Shown: positions 17,591 to 26,059 of the stretch, piece after piece
How the letters are laid out: each line of letters begins with the position of its first letter
How positions within the stretch are numbered: position 1 is the stretch's first letter
Assembly: GCA_019163175.1 (NCBI GenBank)
Contig: JAFLKN010000001.1
Coordinates: 124,001 to 188,000 of the forward strand
Length of the DNA stretch: 64,000 nt
DNA from: Prolixibacteraceae bacterium
Lineage (GTDB): Bacteria > Bacteroidota > Bacteroidia > Bacteroidales > Prolixibacteraceae
Reading direction: 5' to 3'
Program-made: the position numbers and the translations under genes
The notes under the pieces: model-generated
What the model was told of the DNA's origin: nothing
Database searches by the model: none
The model's input: only the letters and a program-made list of their open reading frames with translations

Positions 17591-18610
17591 TAGGATATCG
17601 TTAAACGTTTTTCGCTTCCTGACATAAAACTGAAAAACAATACTTTTTTGAAGCATTTCTTTCGGAAGATCTTTCCCTTTTTCGGCTTGGATGAGTTTTC
17701 GTTTTCGGTGTAAGGCCGGCATCGATTTGTAGAAATGAAGATGAGCTTTTAACACACTCCGGATGCCGTTCAGATTAAATTCGGCCAGTAGTTTGAATGC
17801 CGCAATTCCATCCAGGCACATACGCAAAAACACGGTGCCGACAAGTTTATTTGATGGTAGATTTTTATAAAGTAACCACAGATTATTTCTGAAATTCAAA
17901 TACAGTTTTTGTGGATTGTCGTACGAAAGAGTTCCGCCACCAATGTGATAGACGGTACTTTCGGGAGTAAAAACTATGCGTTGCCCTCGATTTTTAAGTC
18001 GCCAGCACAAGTCAATTTCTTCCATGTGCGCCCAAAAATCGGCATCAAATCCACCAGCTTTGCTGAAACTTGTTGCACGGACAAACATGCAGGCCCCGGT
18101 TGCCCAAAAAATATCTTGAATATCATTGTACTGTCCGTTGTCGGCTTCAACTTCATTAAAAATTCTTCCGCGGCAAAAGGGGTAGCCAAACCGATCGATA
18201 AACCCGCCCGCTGCACCGGCATATTCAAAATGTGTTTTTTGATTGTAGCTAAGTATTTTAGGTTGAACAGCGGCAATAGTAGCATCGCGCTCCATCAATT
18301 GGATGGGGGAATTTAACCATCCGGAAGAAACTTCTACATCCGAGTTTAAAACCACAAAATAATCAGCTTTAATTTGGTTTAGAGCCTTGTTGTATCCGCT
18401 GGCAAAGCCAAAATTTTGTTTCAGATCAAGAATTTGCACCTGCGGAAATTCATTTCGGAGCACGATAAGCGAGTCGTCAGTCGAACCATTGTCGGCTACA
18501 ATAATTTCAGTTGAATCTCCTTTGCTGAATTCAATTACCGATGGAAGAAACTGTTTTAAGAGTTTGGTTCCGTTCCAGTTGAGGATAACAATAGCGACTT
18601 TTGGACTCAT
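17588..18610 (-). CDS. Family 2 glycosyltransferase
   Basis: The protein has 340 residues from ATG 18610. An upstream in-frame extension to 18805 overlaps the next gene and a hairpin, so it is rejected. The GT-A fold begins KVAIVILNWNGTKLLKQFLPSV. ADNGSTDDSL binds the nucleotide sugar, and YFVVLNSDVEVS holds the metal-binding motif (here NSD in place of DxD, as in rhamnosyltransferase-like members). FWATGACMFVRATSF and GFDADFWAHMEEIDLCWRLKNRG complete the acceptor-side motifs. It probably builds a surface glycan or lipid-linked sugar; donor and acceptor are unknown. No polysaccharide cluster is adjacent. Confidence 0.9.
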   Translation of the reverse strand: MSPKVAIVILNWNGTKLLKQFLPSVIEFSKGDSTEIIVADNGSTDDSLIVLRNEFPQVQILDLKQNFGFASGYNKALNQIKADYFVVLNSDVEVSSGWLNSPIQLMERDATIAAVQPKILSYNQKTHFEYAGAAGGFIDRFGYPFCRGRIFNEVEADNGQYNDIQDIFWATGACMFVRATSFSKAGGFDADFWAHMEEIDLCWRLKNRGQRIVFTPESTVYHIGGGTLSYDNPQKLYLNFRNNLWLLYKNLPSNKLVGTVFLRMCLDGIAAFKLLAEFNLNGIRSVLKAHLHFYKSMPALHRKRKLIQAEKGKDLPKEMLQKSIVFQFYVRKRKTFNDIL

Positions 18611-18643
18611 GTGTAACCTAAGGACTGATTTATTTGTTTTGCG

Positions 18644-18706
18644 TTTCGGGTTTCGTGTTACGGGTTGCGCGATGTCCGAAACTAGCATCTCGCAACTCGT
18701 AACATT
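18644..18706. repeat. Degenerate heptamer repeat and 18-bp hairpin
   Basis: Four 7-base units start at 18644 (TTTCGGG, TTTCGTG and so on) and three more begin at 18686 (CATCTCG, CAACTCG). GTTACGGGTTGCGCGATG (18657-18674) pairs with 18686-18703 with two mismatches. It lies after the stop of the 18735 gene and could act as its terminator. Confidence 0.55.
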
Positions 18707-18734
18707 TTCTGGCGAATTGCAACTGAAGACTTTC

Positions 18735-19205
18735 TTAAGGGACCAGTAATTTGGCAAGTACAACAGCCATACTTTCCTTTTCGAGGTTATAAAGGATATT
18801 GGCAATTTTCTCCATTTTCTCAGGTTCGTCTGATTGCAAAACCAGCTTGATCTCGCGAATTTGTTTGCCGGTCATTTCTTCTTCGAGCAACGACCATATT
18901 TTCAGGTTTTCTTCTTCTTCCTTCGGAACGCCAAGGTGTTCCAGTTCAAGTTTGGTGGCTTCCAGTATTTCCCTCGCTTTCAGGATTACCGGATCAGCGT
19001 CCTTGCCTGTTCCGGCGGCATCGCGTAAACTCCAGCTCGAATAATTGTAATTCAGCTCTTTAATCATGCGCACCTTACTGCTTTCTTTCCCAAAAATTCG
19101 TTCCAAAAAAATGATGGTGTGACTTTTCCAGGCTTCCAGATCGAAGTTTTTGGCAACCAGACTTTCGAGCTGTTTATTGATGAGTGAAATTTCTTTTTCG
19201 ACCAT
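18735..19205 (-). CDS. Hypothetical protein, 156 residues
   Basis: I start at ATG 19205 (MVEKEISLINKQLE); the longer frame to 19283 has no supporting signal. The protein is soluble, strongly charged and largely helical: an N-terminal helix (LESLVAKNFDLEAWKSHTIIFLERIFG), a central Trp/Ser-rich turn (NYNYSSWSLRDAAGTGKD), then long acidic helices (ILEATKLELEHLGVPKEEEENL, GKQIREIKLVLQSDEPEKMEKIA). There is no signal peptide or membrane segment. I do not recognise the family. Inverted 15-base heptamer repeats flank it (18641-18655 and 19313-19327, 14 of 15 matching). Confidence 0.65.
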   Translation of the reverse strand: MVEKEISLINKQLESLVAKNFDLEAWKSHTIIFLERIFGKESSKVRMIKELNYNYSSWSLRDAAGTGKDADPVILKAREILEATKLELEHLGVPKEEEENLKIWSLLEEEMTGKQIREIKLVLQSDEPEKMEKIANILYNLEKESMAVVLAKLLVP

Positions 19206-19331
19206 TTGGAATATTGTTAGTTGTCTGCAATTTACGATGATTTTTTCATTTTTAGCCACGAAAGCAGCACTACAAAAAATCAATTTAGCTGAATAGCAAA
19301 AGAAGCAATTCCCGAAACCCGAAATGCATTG

Positions 19332-20123
19332 TTACCCCAGATGTTTGTGCACGATTTCATAAAATTCATCGAAATAATTGGCGTTGCAGGCAATCATTTC
19401 GCCACCGAACAAATAGTTTTCGCCACCCTGAAAATCACAAACCTTTCCACTCGCCTGTTTTATGATGATGATTCCGGCGGCCACATCCCACGAATGGAGT
19501 GCATGTTCGTAGAAGCCTTCGAATCTTCCGGCTGCCACATAGGCCAGATCGGCTGCAGCTGAACCCAGGCGGCGCATTCCGTGCGAATTGCGCATGAAAT
19601 AATTCATAGCAACAAGGTAATTGTCGAGCTTAGAGAAGTCGTAATACGGGAACCCGGTGGCAATCAACGAATCGGCGGTTGTGGCGGCTTTCGAAACCTC
19701 AATTTCGTGTCCGTTCAGGTACGATTTGCTGCCTTTCCAGGCATAAAACATTTCGTTTAAACTGATTTCGTAGATTACTCCCAGAATAATCTCCTCGCGT
19801 TCAAGCAAAGCAATGCTCACGCAGAATGGTGAAATGCCATGAATATAATTGGTTGTGCCATCCAGAGGATCAATTACCCAACGATATTTTTCGCCATTAT
19901 CAACAGCTGTTCCCTCTTCAGCAATAAATCCGGAGCCCGGAAGCAGCTCACGCAAGGCGGCAACAATCTTGGCTTCGGCGGTTTTATCTACATAAGTAAC
20001 CATGTCGGCCTTGCCCTTGTGAATGATATCTTCGGCTGTAAATTTCAGTCGTTCTTCATAAATAAAACGGCCAACATTTCCGGCCAGATCCTGTACTTGT
20101 TTGCAAAGTATTTCGAGATTCAT
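19332..20123 (-). CDS. Inositol monophosphatase family protein
   Basis: The protein has 263 residues. The Mg-binding motifs of the family are in order: DMVTYVDKTAE, FIAEEGTA (Glu of the first metal site), WVIDPLDGTTNYIHGISPFCVSIAL (DPxDGTxN) and HSWDVAAGIIII (WDxAAG). It hydrolyses inositol-1-phosphate or a related sugar phosphate; bacterial members include SuhB and CysQ-like enzymes, and sequence alone does not separate these. It is a single gene on the minus strand between a hypothetical gene and mtaB. Confidence 0.93.
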   Translation of the reverse strand: MNLEILCKQVQDLAGNVGRFIYEERLKFTAEDIIHKGKADMVTYVDKTAEAKIVAALRELLPGSGFIAEEGTAVDNGEKYRWVIDPLDGTTNYIHGISPFCVSIALLEREEIILGVIYEISLNEMFYAWKGSKSYLNGHEIEVSKAATTADSLIATGFPYYDFSKLDNYLVAMNYFMRNSHGMRRLGSAAADLAYVAAGRFEGFYEHALHSWDVAAGIIIIKQASGKVCDFQGGENYLFGGEMIACNANYFDEFYEIVHKHLG

Positions 20124-20187
20124 ATTTTTCAGTTATAAATTATAAGCTATAAATGATGGTTAAAAGCTTTCCAGTTTCAGGACATTC

Positions 20188-20222
20188 TTCTCTATGCTTG
20201 TTGCCCTTTGCTCTATGCTTTA
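20188..20222. repeat. Five degenerate heptamers (TGCTnTn)
   Basis: TGC recurs at 20195, 20202, 20209 and 20216, exactly 7 bases apart, with CTCTATGCTT at both 20190 and 20211. It lies in the gap between the inositol monophosphatase and mtaB and reaches into the last mtaB codons. Confidence 0.55.
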
Positions 20223-21520
20223 ATCACCGTTCCCCAAACGTTTCCATTGGGTAATATGTTCTCCAAGTTAACCAGAATAATTTGATTTTCCAGCTCTTCA
20301 AGGTAATCTGTTTCAACACGAATGTAATTATCCGTAAATCCTGAAATTGTCTTTTTATCTTTTTGTTCCTCGAAAAGCACTTCGTGAACTGTTCCCAGGT
20401 TCTGCCGGTAAAAATCTTCTGTTTTGCGGTCAGACAGTGCAATGAGCCGCTGTGTCCGGTGTTTTCGCTCATCAACCGGAATTACAGGTTTTATCTCCAG
20501 CGCTTTGGTTCCCGGACGTTCGGAATATGGAAATGCATGGAGTTGTGATACATCAAGGTCTGCTATAAAACGGTAAGAATCCCGAAAAAAATCATCTGTT
20601 TCGCCATTGGTTCCGGCAATTACATCAACCCCGATAAATGCATGCGGAATCTCCATTTTTATTTTTGCTACGCGGCTTTCAAAAACTTCGCGTTTGTATT
20701 TTCGTTTCATCAGGCTTAAAACTTCGTTCGATCCCGATTGAAGTGGCAAGTGAAAATGGGGCATAATTCGTGCTGAATGTGCTGCAAATTCAATGATTTC
20801 ATCGGTTAGCAGGTTGGGTTCAACGGATGAAATTCGGATTCGTTTCAGATTTTCAATACGGTCTAATTCTTTTAGAAGATCAAGAAATTTTTCGTCTGTA
20901 GATTTGCCAAAGTCGCCAATGTTGACACCGGTAAGGATGATTTCCATAGTGCCTTTTGCAGCAATCTCACGTGCTTCGGCTAGTGTATTGCTTATACTGT
21001 CGTTGCGGCTTCGTCCGCGTGCAAAAGGAATGGTGCAATAGGTGCAGTAATAGTCGCATCCATCCTGAACTTTCAGGAAACTGCGGGTGCGGTCTCCAAA
21101 TGAATAAGCATGAAAGTATTTTTTTATTTCTTTCGGCTTCTGGATATGGATTTCAGTTAGCGCTTTCTTGCTCAGATCTCCCAGATATTCAGGAATATTC
21201 AACTTTTCGCCTGACCCAACAATCAAATCAACGCCTTCAATCTTTTGGATAGTTTCTGGCTGTAGTTGGGCATAACAACCGGTTACAACAACCATTGCTC
21301 CCGGATTTTTGCGTACAGCCTGACGAATAATGTTTCGTGTTTTCTTGTCGCCCTCGGCAGTTACCGAGCACGAATTAATCACCACCACATCAGCCCCTTC
21401 GGTAAACTCTACACGCTGAAACCCTACATCCTCGAAACGGCGGGCAATACTTGATGTTTCGGAGAAATTGAGTTTGCAACCCAATGTATAGAATGAAGCC
21501 TTTTTTCCTGAATAGTCCAT
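20213..21520 (-). CDS. mtaB: tRNA (t6A37) methylthiotransferase MtaB
   Basis: The protein has about 435 residues. ATG 21520 is favoured over 21538 because the -7 element at 21553-21560 leaves almost no leader for the upstream start. The UPF0004 domain has three cluster cysteines (YTLGCKLN, VINSCSVT, VVTGCYAQ). The radical-SAM motif is QDGCDYYCTYCTIPFARGRSR (CxxxCxxC). A C-terminal TRAM-like region follows (HEVLFEEQ). It adds a methylthio group to t6A37 in tRNAs reading ANN codons. YrdC, which starts t6A synthesis, is encoded at 33729 in this window. Confidence 0.95.
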   Translation of the reverse strand: MDYSGKKASFYTLGCKLNFSETSSIARRFEDVGFQRVEFTEGADVVVINSCSVTAEGDKKTRNIIRQAVRKNPGAMVVVTGCYAQLQPETIQKIEGVDLIVGSGEKLNIPEYLGDLSKKALTEIHIQKPKEIKKYFHAYSFGDRTRSFLKVQDGCDYYCTYCTIPFARGRSRNDSISNTLAEAREIAAKGTMEIILTGVNIGDFGKSTDEKFLDLLKELDRIENLKRIRISSVEPNLLTDEIIEFAAHSARIMPHFHLPLQSGSNEVLSLMKRKYKREVFESRVAKIKMEIPHAFIGVDVIAGTNGETDDFFRDSYRFIADLDVSQLHAFPYSERPGTKALEIKPVIPVDERKHRTQRLIALSDRKTEDFYRQNLGTVHEVLFEEQKDKKTISGFTDNYIRVETDYLEELENQIILVNLENILPNGNVWGTVIKA

Positions 21521-21552
21521 TAAAATCCTTTCAAACATCCATTAAAATGCGG

Positions 21553-21560
21553 CAAAAGTA
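21553..21560 (-). promoter_or_regulatory. -7 element TACTTTTG (minus) for mtaB
   Basis: CAAAAGTA is the reverse complement of a perfect TAnnTTTG match, 32 bases before the preferred ATG at 21520. Confidence 0.55.
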
Positions 21561-21698
21561 TTAAAAAAAAGGAAGAGAGTCTCGAATAGGATTACGACCG
21601 GAATTTTTATCTTATTTAAATTTCATTGTCAAAAAGGGAATGGTAAGTCTTTAAAATTTTGTAAATTTCAAAATTCAATAAACTTCATCCCATTATCG

Positions 21699-23672
21699 GT
21701 GATTAAATCAATAGGAATTTGGTTGTTTCTTTTGCTGGTCATTGTTTCAGAAGGCAGTGCCTCTGGTCTTTCCGCATCAAAAGAGTCAAAGAACTTGCTT
21801 CTTATAAATTCTTATCATCAAGGCTTAGCCTGGACTGATAGTTTAACCTCTGTAATACTTAGCATTACGCGACAACATCCTGATATTAATCTGAATATAG
21901 AGTACCTTAACTCCAAACAATTTGGGAACTCGAATTTTGAAGCTGAGAAGAATTATATCCGGAATAAATATGCAGGAATTTCGTTTGATGGTATTATTGT
22001 GACTGATAATGATGCCCTTGACTTTGCGATACTTTACGATGAATATCTCTTCCCCAATCGTCCGATCGTTTTTGCTGGTATTTCCAATCCTGAAGATTAC
22101 AATTTGGAGGGAACTCAGATTTACGGTTTTAAGGAGACTTCGAATACCGATTACCTGTTGGGTTTTGTAAAGCAAATATTGCCAAAAGCAAAAAAGCTTT
22201 TTTTACTTGCAGATTTTACAACCACAGGATTGATCTACCGGACTAATCTAAAAAATCAAGCCGCTCAATGGACGGATTTCAATGTTGTTTTTCCTGAGGA
22301 AATTGATCAGGATAAGATTTATCAATACGTTCGGGAAGAAAATGATCTCGATGCTATTTATTTTGTGGGTATCAATCAGGATAAATACGGAAAACTTGTT
22401 GATTCTGAAACTTTGTATGATTCGATAATCCAATTGGCAAAAGTGCCGGTTTTCAGCAATGATTTGGTCTTTAATGGAAGAGGCGTGATTGGAGGATTGT
22501 ATCAGAGTGGTAAGAAACATGGTATGGCTGCGGCGCGGTTATCGCTGCAGTTAATCGATTCGAAAAATCCGAAACCGGACAAACATTATGGGACAACAGA
22601 ATACAATTACTTTTTTGACCAAAAGATTCTGGATAAATTCGATATTCCCAAATCTCGCCTTCCCGCCGGGGCAAAAGTTATTAACGACATTAGCTTTCCG
22701 AATAAAAAATATTTTTTCGGGCTTATAAGTGTGCTTGCATTCCTGCTTTTTATTGTTTTTCATCTTTTTCTTACAGTCAGGAATACTAAAAAGACTGAGC
22801 AAAAAATAAGAAGTCAATTTAAGCAGATTGAAAATCAGAATAAAGAATTGGAGGCTGCCTATGGTCAACTTGGTGGTGCGATTAGTCAGCTGGAAATGAC
22901 CAACGATCAATTGAACAACACCAATAAGAATTTGCGGGAGGCAAAGAAAAAAGCTGAAGAATCCGATAACTTGAAATCGGCATTTCTGGCCAATGTTTCG
23001 CACGAGATACGAACGCCACTCAATTCAATTGTGGGATTTTCTTCCTTGCTGATTGAACCTGATCTGGATGAAGAAACCCGAAATTCATATGCGGGGCTAA
23101 TTGAATCGAATACTGAATCGCTGCTAGTTCTGATTGACGACATTATTGATTTATCGAAAATAGAAGCGCAGCAACTGACCATTAAAAAGCAGGAATTCAG
23201 TGTGGATGACCTGATGTTGGAATTGTTCCGGATTTTTAATCATTCCAATCAGAATCCCCGGGTTGAACTTAAGATGGAAAGAATCCCGGAGGATAAGGTA
23301 TTGCTAGTAAATTCAGACAGGGTAAGGGTTAAGCAGGTATTTACAAATTTAATTTCTAATGCATTTAAATTTACCGATTCGGGCTTTATTAAACTGGGGT
23401 GTTTTGAAGCAGAGAATCGCGAGATCATATTGTTTGTCAAAGATTCCGGAATTGGCATCAGTAAAGAATATTTTGATACTGTTTTTGAGCGTTTCAGGAA
23501 ATTGAATGTGGGTGGGAATAAAGTGTATCGTGGTACTGGACTTGGTCTTTCGATTACCAAAAAGCTGGTTGAATTGCTTGGCGGACAAATCTGGATTGAT
23601 TCCGAACCCGGCGTTGGAACTGCTTTCTATTTTACTTTGGATGGCCTGAAGTTTAGAGACGTGAAGGCATAA
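21699..23672 (+). CDS. Histidine kinase with periplasmic ABC-substrate-binding-like sensor domain
   Basis: The protein has 657 residues and starts at GTG 21699. Order: signal sequence or first membrane segment (IGIWLFLLLVIVSEG); a periplasmic domain of about 300 residues (LLLINSYHQGLAWTDSL, GIIVTDNDALDFAIL, RPIVFAGISNP, YFVGINQDKYGKLVD) resembling ABC_sub_bind; a membrane segment near 340 (FFGLISVLAFLLFIVFHLFL); a coiled coil (375-425); HisKA with FLANVSHEIRTPLNSIVGFSSLL; HATPase with NLISNAFKFT, VKDSGIGIS and YRGTGLGLSITKKLVELLGG. It has no receiver domain and no adjacent regulator, so its output partner is elsewhere. The ligand is unknown. Confidence 0.92.
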   Translation: MIKSIGIWLFLLLVIVSEGSASGLSASKESKNLLLINSYHQGLAWTDSLTSVILSITRQHPDINLNIEYLNSKQFGNSNFEAEKNYIRNKYAGISFDGIIVTDNDALDFAILYDEYLFPNRPIVFAGISNPEDYNLEGTQIYGFKETSNTDYLLGFVKQILPKAKKLFLLADFTTTGLIYRTNLKNQAAQWTDFNVVFPEEIDQDKIYQYVREENDLDAIYFVGINQDKYGKLVDSETLYDSIIQLAKVPVFSNDLVFNGRGVIGGLYQSGKKHGMAAARLSLQLIDSKNPKPDKHYGTTEYNYFFDQKILDKFDIPKSRLPAGAKVINDISFPNKKYFFGLISVLAFLLFIVFHLFLTVRNTKKTEQKIRSQFKQIENQNKELEAAYGQLGGAISQLEMTNDQLNNTNKNLREAKKKAEESDNLKSAFLANVSHEIRTPLNSIVGFSSLLIEPDLDEETRNSYAGLIESNTESLLVLIDDIIDLSKIEAQQLTIKKQEFSVDDLMLELFRIFNHSNQNPRVELKMERIPEDKVLLVNSDRVRVKQVFTNLISNAFKFTDSGFIKLGCFEAENREIILFVKDSGIGISKEYFDTVFERFRKLNVGGNKVYRGTGLGLSITKKLVELLGGQIWIDSEPGVGTAFYFTLDGLKFRDVKA

Positions 23673-23676
23673 AAAA

Positions 23677-23694
23677 AACCAGCCGAAGCTGGTT
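23677..23694 (-). terminator. Terminator with UUCG-type loop for the sufE/MIP18 unit
   Basis: Read on the minus strand, AACCAGC, a TTCG loop and GCTGGTT are followed by a run of T. It lies 15 bases past the 23710 stop and also sits right after the plus-strand kinase. Confidence 0.8.
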
Positions 23695-23709
23695 AATATC
23701 GTATAGGGT

Positions 23710-24018
23710 TTAAAAAAAACCTAGTTCCAGACGAGCTTCTTCGCTCATCATTGATTTGTCCCAGGGTGGTTCAAAAGTCAGTTCCACATCAGCATCAACA
23801 ATGTTTTCAACAGCTAAAGCAGCCTGCCGCACATCTTCAACCAAAATATCGGCAACGGGGCATCCGGGAGCAGTTAAGGTCATAATAATACTAGCCTTGT
23901 TCGAGCTGTCATCAACATCAACATTATAAATCAATCCCAGATCGTAAATGTTTACCGGTATTTCCGGGTCATAAACGTCTTTTAATCGTTCAATTATCAA
24001 ATCTATTCTGGCATCCAT
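23710..24018 (-). CDS. MIP18/SufT-like (DUF59) iron-sulfur assembly protein
   Basis: The protein has 102 residues from ATG 24018; the GTG at 24021 gives one extra codon. The ATG overlaps the sufE stop by one base (TGATG). The DUF59 core is complete: RLKDVYDPEIPVNIYDLGLIYNVDVD and IIMTLTAPGCPVADILVEDV, with the reactive Cys of APGCP. MIP18/SufT proteins help deliver iron-sulfur clusters to targets. Translational coupling to sufE supports that role. Confidence 0.92.
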   Translation of the reverse strand: MDARIDLIIERLKDVYDPEIPVNIYDLGLIYNVDVDDSSNKASIIMTLTAPGCPVADILVEDVRQAALAVENIVDADVELTFEPPWDKSMMSEEARLELGFF

Positions 24019-24452
24019 CACGCGTTCTCCTTTCCTGAAATTCTGTTATAAGCAACAGCATAGAGTTTAATTTGTTTGACCATTGACAACAAACCATTTG
24101 AGCGGGTAGGCGAGAGATGCTGTTTTAAACCGATATCGTCAATAAAAAAAAGCTCATTATTAAGTATTTCTGAAGGAGTTCGGTTTGAAACCACCCGAAG
24201 TAAAAGAGCAACTAATCCCTTTACAATTACAGCATCACTTTCTCCACGGAAAACAATTTTACCGTCAACAAAATCAGAAATCAGCCACACCCTCGACTGA
24301 CATCCCTTTATCAGGAATTCATCTGTTTTGTCTTTTGGATCTATATCTTTCAGTTCGTTACCCAGTTCAATCAGGTAACCATATTTATCCATCCAGTCTT
24401 CGTAGACCGAAAACTCCTCAATAATTTCCTGCTGTACCTCGTTTATTGTCAT
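24018..24452 (-). CDS. sufE: SufE family sulfur acceptor protein
   Basis: The protein has 144 residues. FSVYEDWMDKYGYLIELGNEL is the N-terminal SufE signature. FLIKGCQSRVWLISDF carries the catalytic Cys that accepts persulfide from SufS, and VVSNRTPSEIL is the C-terminal motif. It works with the SufS cysteine desulfurase encoded at 26060-27277, separated here by a divergent rubrerythrin and a ThuA gene. SufBCD are not in the window. Confidence 0.94.
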   Translation of the reverse strand: MTINEVQQEIIEEFSVYEDWMDKYGYLIELGNELKDIDPKDKTDEFLIKGCQSRVWLISDFVDGKIVFRGESDAVIVKGLVALLLRVVSNRTPSEILNNELFFIDDIGLKQHLSPTRSNGLLSMVKQIKLYAVAYNRISGKENA

Positions 24453-24700
24453 GAACTAAAGCTTAAAGGATGCAAATGTCGTTATTTTTTTATTATACCT
24501 CAAAAATAAATTGAATCGCCCATTCAATTCTTACAAAACCTTAACAAATTACTTCAGTTTGTTGTGATGTTTTACGATATGGCTAAATCTACTTTTGAAT
24601 GAATCTAAATTAGGTTTATTTCCCGTCTTAAGCGTAATTATTTTGTATTTTTAGGAGATAGTTCAACTGTAAAACCCAATTTTCAATAAAACATTTAAAT

Positions 24701-25276
24701 ATGGAAACATTAGCCGGATCACAGACCGAAAAAAATCTGCTGAAAGCATTTGCAGGCGAATCTCAGGCCCGCAACCGCTATGAGTTTTTTGCCAAAGTAG
24801 CCCAGAAGGAAGGCTTGGAACAAATCGCAGCTCTGTTCATGGAGACTGCTGAAAATGAACGCTCACATGCCAAACAGTTTTTCAAACAATTGGAGGGGCG
24901 CCCGGTAGAAATTACTGCTACTTATCCTGCCGGAAAAATTGGAACAACACTGGAGAATCTGAAGGCTGCTGCCGATGGAGAACAAGAAGAATGGACTGAA
25001 CTGTATCCTGAATTTGCCAGAATTGCCGAAGAAGAAGGATTCAAAAGGATTGCCGTACTTTTTAAATCGATTGCTAAAATTGAAAAAGCACACGAAGAGC
25101 GGTATCGCAAATTGTATCAGAACCTTGAGGAAGGAAAAGTTTTTGAACGCGAAGGGAAAGTGGTATGGAAATGCCGTGTTTGCGGATTCCTGCACGAATC
25201 GACCAAGCCACCATTGAAATGCCCGGTTTGTGATCATTCGCAAGCTTACTTCGAAATAGAAGCTGAGAATTTTTAG
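24701..25276 (+). CDS. Rubrerythrin
   Basis: The protein has 191 residues. The diiron four-helix domain has LLKAFAGESQARNRYEFFAKVA, FMETAENERSHAKQFFKQL and IAKIEKAHEERYRKL, supplying the metal Glu/His ligands. The C-terminal rubredoxin-like knuckles are CRVCGF and CPVCDH. It reduces hydrogen peroxide in anaerobes and microaerophiles, protecting iron-sulfur enzymes. It lies between sufE and thuA/sufS on the opposite strand and has its own terminator. The 248-base upstream gap has a 7-base near-match to the -7 element (TATTTTG) but nothing stronger. Confidence 0.95.
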   Translation: METLAGSQTEKNLLKAFAGESQARNRYEFFAKVAQKEGLEQIAALFMETAENERSHAKQFFKQLEGRPVEITATYPAGKIGTTLENLKAAADGEQEEWTELYPEFARIAEEEGFKRIAVLFKSIAKIEKAHEERYRKLYQNLEEGKVFEREGKVVWKCRVCGFLHESTKPPLKCPVCDHSQAYFEIEAENF

Positions 25277-25287
25277 GATAAAAATAG

Positions 25288-25336
25288 AATTTAAAAGGGC
25301 AAAGTTGATCAGATTTCAGCTTTGCCCTTTTAAATT
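25288..25336. terminator. Bidirectional terminator, perfect 17-bp stem
   Basis: AATTTAAAAGGGCAAAG (25288-25304) pairs with 25320-25336 without mismatch. It separates the convergent rubrerythrin and ThuA genes. Confidence 0.9.
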
Positions 25337-25340
25337 TTCT

Positions 25341-26048
25341 CTAGTTGGAAACAAAAATAATTGCCTGTTTTACAAGCTTTTGATAATTGGGATTGAAATA
25401 CCCGTTTTTATCGTGTCCCGGCTGAATGTAGACGATGCGTGAATTTTCTATTTTGTGTGTCCAGCCAATAATTTTGCTGCTTTGTGCGTGATCGGTAGTG
25501 AGCAACGAAGTTACCCCAGGCAAAACTTCGGTATTCCCGTATACTTCATCCAGAATTTCAAAGTCCAGAATTTCTCTGGTAACCGGATGTTGGGGATTAG
25601 CAACTTTTACAGTAAAAGTTACATCATGCTGGTATGTTGAGCTTGCAGGTGAGTTTTTTTCTTCGTGATATTTGCCACCAATAATGGTTTTAAACTCATT
25701 CCAATTCTGATAAGATGCCAATGAATGATGCAGAAAAACCATTCCTTTCCCGAGTTTCAACAGTTGGTAGTAATTTGTTTTTTCGCTGTCGGTAATTGTT
25801 TTTGGCATGTCGTAAAAAACCACAGCATCGAAAGTTTTAGAATCAATTGTTCCCAATTTAAAGTTTGCTTCCGGATGTTTGAGTTCAGTATAATTGATGT
25901 CCTGAAACGAGTCGAACATTTCGAAGAATGATTTTCGGTCAAAGTCATGCCCACCTGTAACGATTAAAACATTCAGTTTTTTTGCTGAAGCTGAAATAGA
26001 TAAAATAGACAGAGCGCAGAAAATCAGAAGTATTGGAAATCGTTTCAT
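25341..26048 (-). CDS. Secreted ThuA-domain protein
   Basis: The protein has 235 residues and a signal peptide (MKRFPILLIFCALSILSISASA). The ThuA glutamine-amidotransferase-like fold shows LNVLIVTGGHDFDRKSFFEMF, DAVVFYDMPKTITDSE, KGMVFLHHSLASYQNWNEF and IIGWTHKIENSRIVYIQPGHDKNGYFNPNY. ThuA was named from trehalose utilisation, but most secreted Bacteroidota members are uncharacterised and linked to sugar degradation. It starts 11 bases after the sufS stop, so it is probably read from the sufS promoter, an odd pairing with no clear functional link. Confidence 0.88.
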   Translation of the reverse strand: MKRFPILLIFCALSILSISASAKKLNVLIVTGGHDFDRKSFFEMFDSFQDINYTELKHPEANFKLGTIDSKTFDAVVFYDMPKTITDSEKTNYYQLLKLGKGMVFLHHSLASYQNWNEFKTIIGGKYHEEKNSPASSTYQHDVTFTVKVANPQHPVTREILDFEILDEVYGNTEVLPGVTSLLTTDHAQSSKIIGWTHKIENSRIVYIQPGHDKNGYFNPNYQKLVKQAIIFVSN

Positions 26049-26059
26049 GGCAGATTGGT

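Noticed and set aside
18611-18805. Extension of the glycosyltransferase frame upstream of ATG 18610
   Set aside because: The added residues have no family match, cross a hairpin repeat and overlap the end of the next gene; the fold starts exactly at MSPKVAIVILNWNG.
24600-24700. A -7 promoter element for rubrerythrin
   Set aside because: Only a 7-base TATTTTG match, one base short of the consensus; too weak to list.
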